From positions 1 through 64,000 of the forward strand of contig NZ_AUBH01000004.1 in NCBI RefSeq assembly GCF_000429145.1: 64,000 nt of DNA, in the 5' to 3' direction. A model generated the notes under the pieces. It did no database searches. It saw only the letters and a program-made list of their open reading frames with translations, and had not been told where the DNA came from. The position numbers were made by a program, and so were the translations under genes. The stretch comes from Aestuariibacter salexigens DSM 15300 (GTDB lineage: Bacteria; Pseudomonadota; Gammaproteobacteria; Enterobacterales; Alteromonadaceae). The stretch's first letter is position 1. Each line of letters opens with the position of its first letter. This document shows, one piece after another, positions 61,888 through 64,000 of the stretch.

Positions 61888-62475
61888 TTATTCCTCGCAG
61901 TGAACCCGCTCAAAGATTTCAGATGCCTCGCCGTTATAGGTACAGCTTCTTCGATGTGTAAATCCCAATTTATTGGCAACATTAATGGACGCATGATTAG
62001 GACTGGAGATTATACAGACGATATTTTTAGAAGAGTGGTGTTGAATAAACCAATCCAACGCCAATTCACAGGCCTCCGTCGCATAACCTTTTCCCCAGGA
62101 TTCTGGATGTAAGGCATAGCCAAGTTCTGCCTCGCCATGGATATCGGATAAACCGTTACGCTTGAAGTCACAAAACCCCACCGCACCAATGATTTTCGCG
62201 GATTCCTTCTCTTCTATAAGCCAGTACCCGTATCCCAGACTAACCCAGGCTCCCTGAAACAGCAGCAGCCGCCGCCATACTTCTTCTGAATTTTGCGTTT
62301 TACCGCCCGTGAACCTCGCGACTTCAGCGTTGCCCCAAATTTCGCAACATGTTTGCCAATCTTCCATGGAGTGTGTTCGCAGCAATAATCGCTCACCTTC
62401 AACAAAGGGGATTTGACTCGCCAAATGTAAATGCCCGTTGCCCATGAGTTTATTTGTCTTACTCGTTATGCGCAT
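61888..62475 (-). CDS. GNAT-family N-acetyltransferase (RimJ/RimL-like)
   Basis: The 195-residue acetyltransferase shows the RimJ/RimL pattern: LRTHSMEDWQTCCEIW near the start, GAVGFCDF, the acyl-CoA loop GYALHPESWGKGYATEA (about 116-132, with Q/RxxGxG/A-like WGKGYA) and NHASINVANKLGF near the end. It could acetylate a ribosomal-protein N-terminus or a small molecule; the substrate is unknown. The start ATG at 62475 shares a base with the stop of the barrel protein gene (TAATG), so they are coupled. A second ATG at 62445 is possible. Confidence 0.75.
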   Translation of the reverse strand: MRITSKTNKLMGNGHLHLASQIPFVEGERLLLRTHSMEDWQTCCEIWGNAEVARFTGGKTQNSEEVWRRLLLFQGAWVSLGYGYWLIEEKESAKIIGAVGFCDFKRNGLSDIHGEAELGYALHPESWGKGYATEACELALDWFIQHHSSKNIVCIISSPNHASINVANKLGFTHRRSCTYNGEASEIFERVHCEE

Positions 62476-63062
62476 TAGAAGGCGATTCTGATACCCAAAT
62501 TCATCTCATCAACATCGTTGGCATCGAGCCAGTAGCGCCTTACTTGCAGGTATGGCGTGATGCGGTCTGACACCTGATAAGACAGGCCTAAACTTAGTCC
62601 CAAATCGGTACCATCAATCTCACGCTCTATATTCAAATTACCCGAGGTTAGTGTGACATCGGACTGCCAGGTAAACAGGCTCGCTGCAGCGAACATACGC
62701 CACCTATCATTCGAGTACAGGTAATACTCCACTGCGATATCGACGCCACTAGCAAGAAGTGCGAGTTGCCCGGCATTTTGACGCAGTGTCGTTTCCGGAT
62801 CCGGGGTTATCGCTGAAAACGACACCTGACTTTCACCTAAGTCGACCCAGCTTGCGGCCACATACCAGCGTGGTGAGAGTTGATAGCGAACACCGAAACT
62901 GGTGCTGACATCTGTATTATCAACCTGCGCATTTGTGATATTCACGCTGTGCTTAGCGGTTGATTTGCCAATTGAGGCAAATGCACTCCACTGCGCTGAA
63001 GCCTGACCTGTGACCAACAAAAATATTGCTAAAGTGAATATTTTCATAAACCTCTGGTTCAT
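62475..63062 (-). CDS. small outer-membrane beta-barrel protein
   Basis: The 195-residue protein has a signal peptide (to about 24, QASAQ) and eight amphipathic strands ending in MNLGIRIAF with the terminal Phe of barrel proteins. It resembles OmpA/OmpX-type small barrels. The start is ATG 63062, which overlaps the stop of the upstream gene (ATGA); the longer frame from 63146 would begin inside it. It is coupled to both neighbours, which is unusual for a barrel protein and suggests that they act together. Confidence 0.75.
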   Translation of the reverse strand: MNQRFMKIFTLAIFLLVTGQASAQWSAFASIGKSTAKHSVNITNAQVDNTDVSTSFGVRYQLSPRWYVAASWVDLGESQVSFSAITPDPETTLRQNAGQLALLASGVDIAVEYYLYSNDRWRMFAAASLFTWQSDVTLTSGNLNIEREIDGTDLGLSLGLSYQVSDRITPYLQVRRYWLDANDVDEMNLGIRIAF

Positions 63063-64000
63063 CTGCCTGCTCCCATGGTTATCACTATGCTGTACCGAGC
63101 ACTGCGACGCCAAAATGCAATTAACAGCGCAAGTACGGTTAGCCATTGCATGGTGCCTGATGACTTATTGGTCACCGTAATTGTCTCAGCCGGCTCAGGT
63201 AGCACGGTCACATTCACGGTGGTGCTAGACTCTAACTGCCCGTCGCTGACGGTGTAGTTTATGGTATCGGAGCCACTGAAATTTTGCGGGGGTGTATACG
63301 TCAACGTATTGTCAGTATTTATTGTCACATTGCCACGATCGGCTGAGGCACTGACTATCGTTAACGTATCGCCATTCACATCCATATCATTGGCGAGAAC
63401 ATCAATCTCAATCGGTTGGTTATACTCCGTGGTCACCTCGTCAGCCATCGCCATAGGGGCCTGATTTCCTTCTACCACCACAGACACGGTCGCTATGCCG
63501 ATTGCGCCTGAAGGGTCAGCAACCTGGTAGGTAATGGTATCCAATCCGTTAAAGCTCAGCACTGGCGTATAGTAAATGGTCTGATTATCGGTGATCATTA
63601 CATCGCCATTTTCTGCCGATGCGTTGACTAAGGTAATCTCGTCGCCATCGACATCGATATCGTTGGCCAGAACGTCTATCTCAATAGACGTTTCATCATT
63701 CGTTTGCGCGCTATCGTCCACTGCGCCCGGCGCACGATTGCCACGAATGGTAACGGCCACTTCTGCACTGGCTGTGCCTCCGCGACCATCAGAAATGATG
63801 TAAACCAGCGTGTCCAGACCGGCAAATCCGTCGGGAGGCGTGTAAGAAATCACACCATCGCCCTCGATACTGACCTGCCCGACATCACTGACGACGGATG
63901 TTACGGTGAGTTCGTCGCCGTCCGCATCAAAATCGTTAGCCAGTACGTTCTTGGTCGCCGTCGTGTTAGTCGCCATGATCAGCGAGTCGAACGAGGCTTC
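63059..64000 (-). CDS. repeat-rich surface protein, 5' end beyond window
   Basis: The frame is open to the right edge, so the N-terminus is missing. At least 313 residues are visible. Three cadherin-like/Ig-like repeats of about 90 residues each carry a VLANDxDxDGDxLT start and a YTPPxxFxGxDTxxYxVSDG end. The Asp-rich turns bind calcium. The C-terminus is a sorting tail: SSGTMQWLTVLALLIAFWRRSARY (trimmed: SSGTMQWL, hydrophobic helix, RRSARY), like GlyGly-CTERM substrates of rhombosortase. It likely ends anchored or secreted at the surface. Its stop overlaps the barrel-protein start by 4 bases. Confidence 0.75.
   Translation of the reverse strand, partial: EASFDSLIMATNTTATKNVLANDFDADGDELTVTSVVSDVGQVSIEGDGVISYTPPDGFAGLDTLVYIISDGRGGTASAEVAVTIRGNRAPGAVDDSAQTNDETSIEIDVLANDIDVDGDEITLVNASAENGDVMITDNQTIYYTPVLSFNGLDTITYQVADPSGAIGIATVSVVVEGNQAPMAMADEVTTEYNQPIEIDVLANDMDVNGDTLTIVSASADRGNVTINTDNTLTYTPPQNFSGSDTINYTVSDGQLESSTTVNVTVLPEPAETITVTNKSSGTMQWLTVLALLIAFWRRSARYSIVITMGAGR

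Overview
The window looks like a chromosomal segment from a marine, nitrate-respiring gammaproteobacterium. The evidence is a membrane-bound NarGHJI reductase with NarX-NarL control, FNR- and NarL-type sites, a complete molybdenum cofactor (Moco) supply, the gammaproteobacterial-style O2-independent ubiquinone genes ubiT/U/V, an anaerobic ribonucleotide reductase and PEP-CTERM/GlyGly-type sorting tails. I cannot name a genus. No rRNA, tRNA or CRISPR array was seen.

1-12.1 kb is accessory DNA. Four unassigned minus-strand genes come first, including a pair of DUF4304-like paralogues. They are followed by a small helix-turn-helix gene and a Tn7-like transposition module: a TnsA-TnsB fusion, the TnsC ATPase and a TniQ/TnsD-type target selector, translationally coupled and without cas genes. 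Two damaged insertion sequences lie downstream: an IS3-family copy with a nonsense codon in orfA, and an IS481-family copy with a frameshift that is still flanked by a 7-bp target duplication.

12.2-29.6 kb is the nitrate respiration island. narGHJI, a parvulin gene and a Cys-rich small protein run on the minus strand. They diverge from narX, followed by modABC and a narK on the minus strand, then narL-moeA and two small membrane protein genes on the plus strand. 29.6-35.3 kb holds moaA-mobA-moaBCDE behind a Moco riboswitch, a porin-like gene and moeB.

35.3-48.1 kb carries ubiT with a thiamine-diphosphate decarboxylase of unknown role, divergent ubiU-ubiV, a SirB2-like protein, nnrS, two more nitrate transporter genes, a PP2C-kinase fusion, a hemerythrin and an Acg-type nitroreductase. 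48.2-51 kb is a class III ribonucleotide reductase (nrdG-nrdD) with a perfect FNR box and a small companion gene that has its own NarL-type site.

51-64 kb is less conserved: a long non-coding stretch, a PEP-CTERM protein, a wrecked hybrid sensor kinase, an intact PAS sensor kinase, a globin, two paralogous membrane proteins, a calcium-repeat metalloprotease, an acetyltransferase, an outer-membrane barrel protein and a repeat-rich surface protein that runs off the right edge.

The core logic is coherent. NarX-NarL and FNR-type sites sit at the nitrate reductase, transporter and ribonucleotide reductase promoters. mod, moa, mob and moe genes make the cofactor. UbiTUV would supply quinone for electron delivery to NarGHI without oxygen. 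NnrS, hemerythrin and globin fit handling of NO formed during nitrate reduction.
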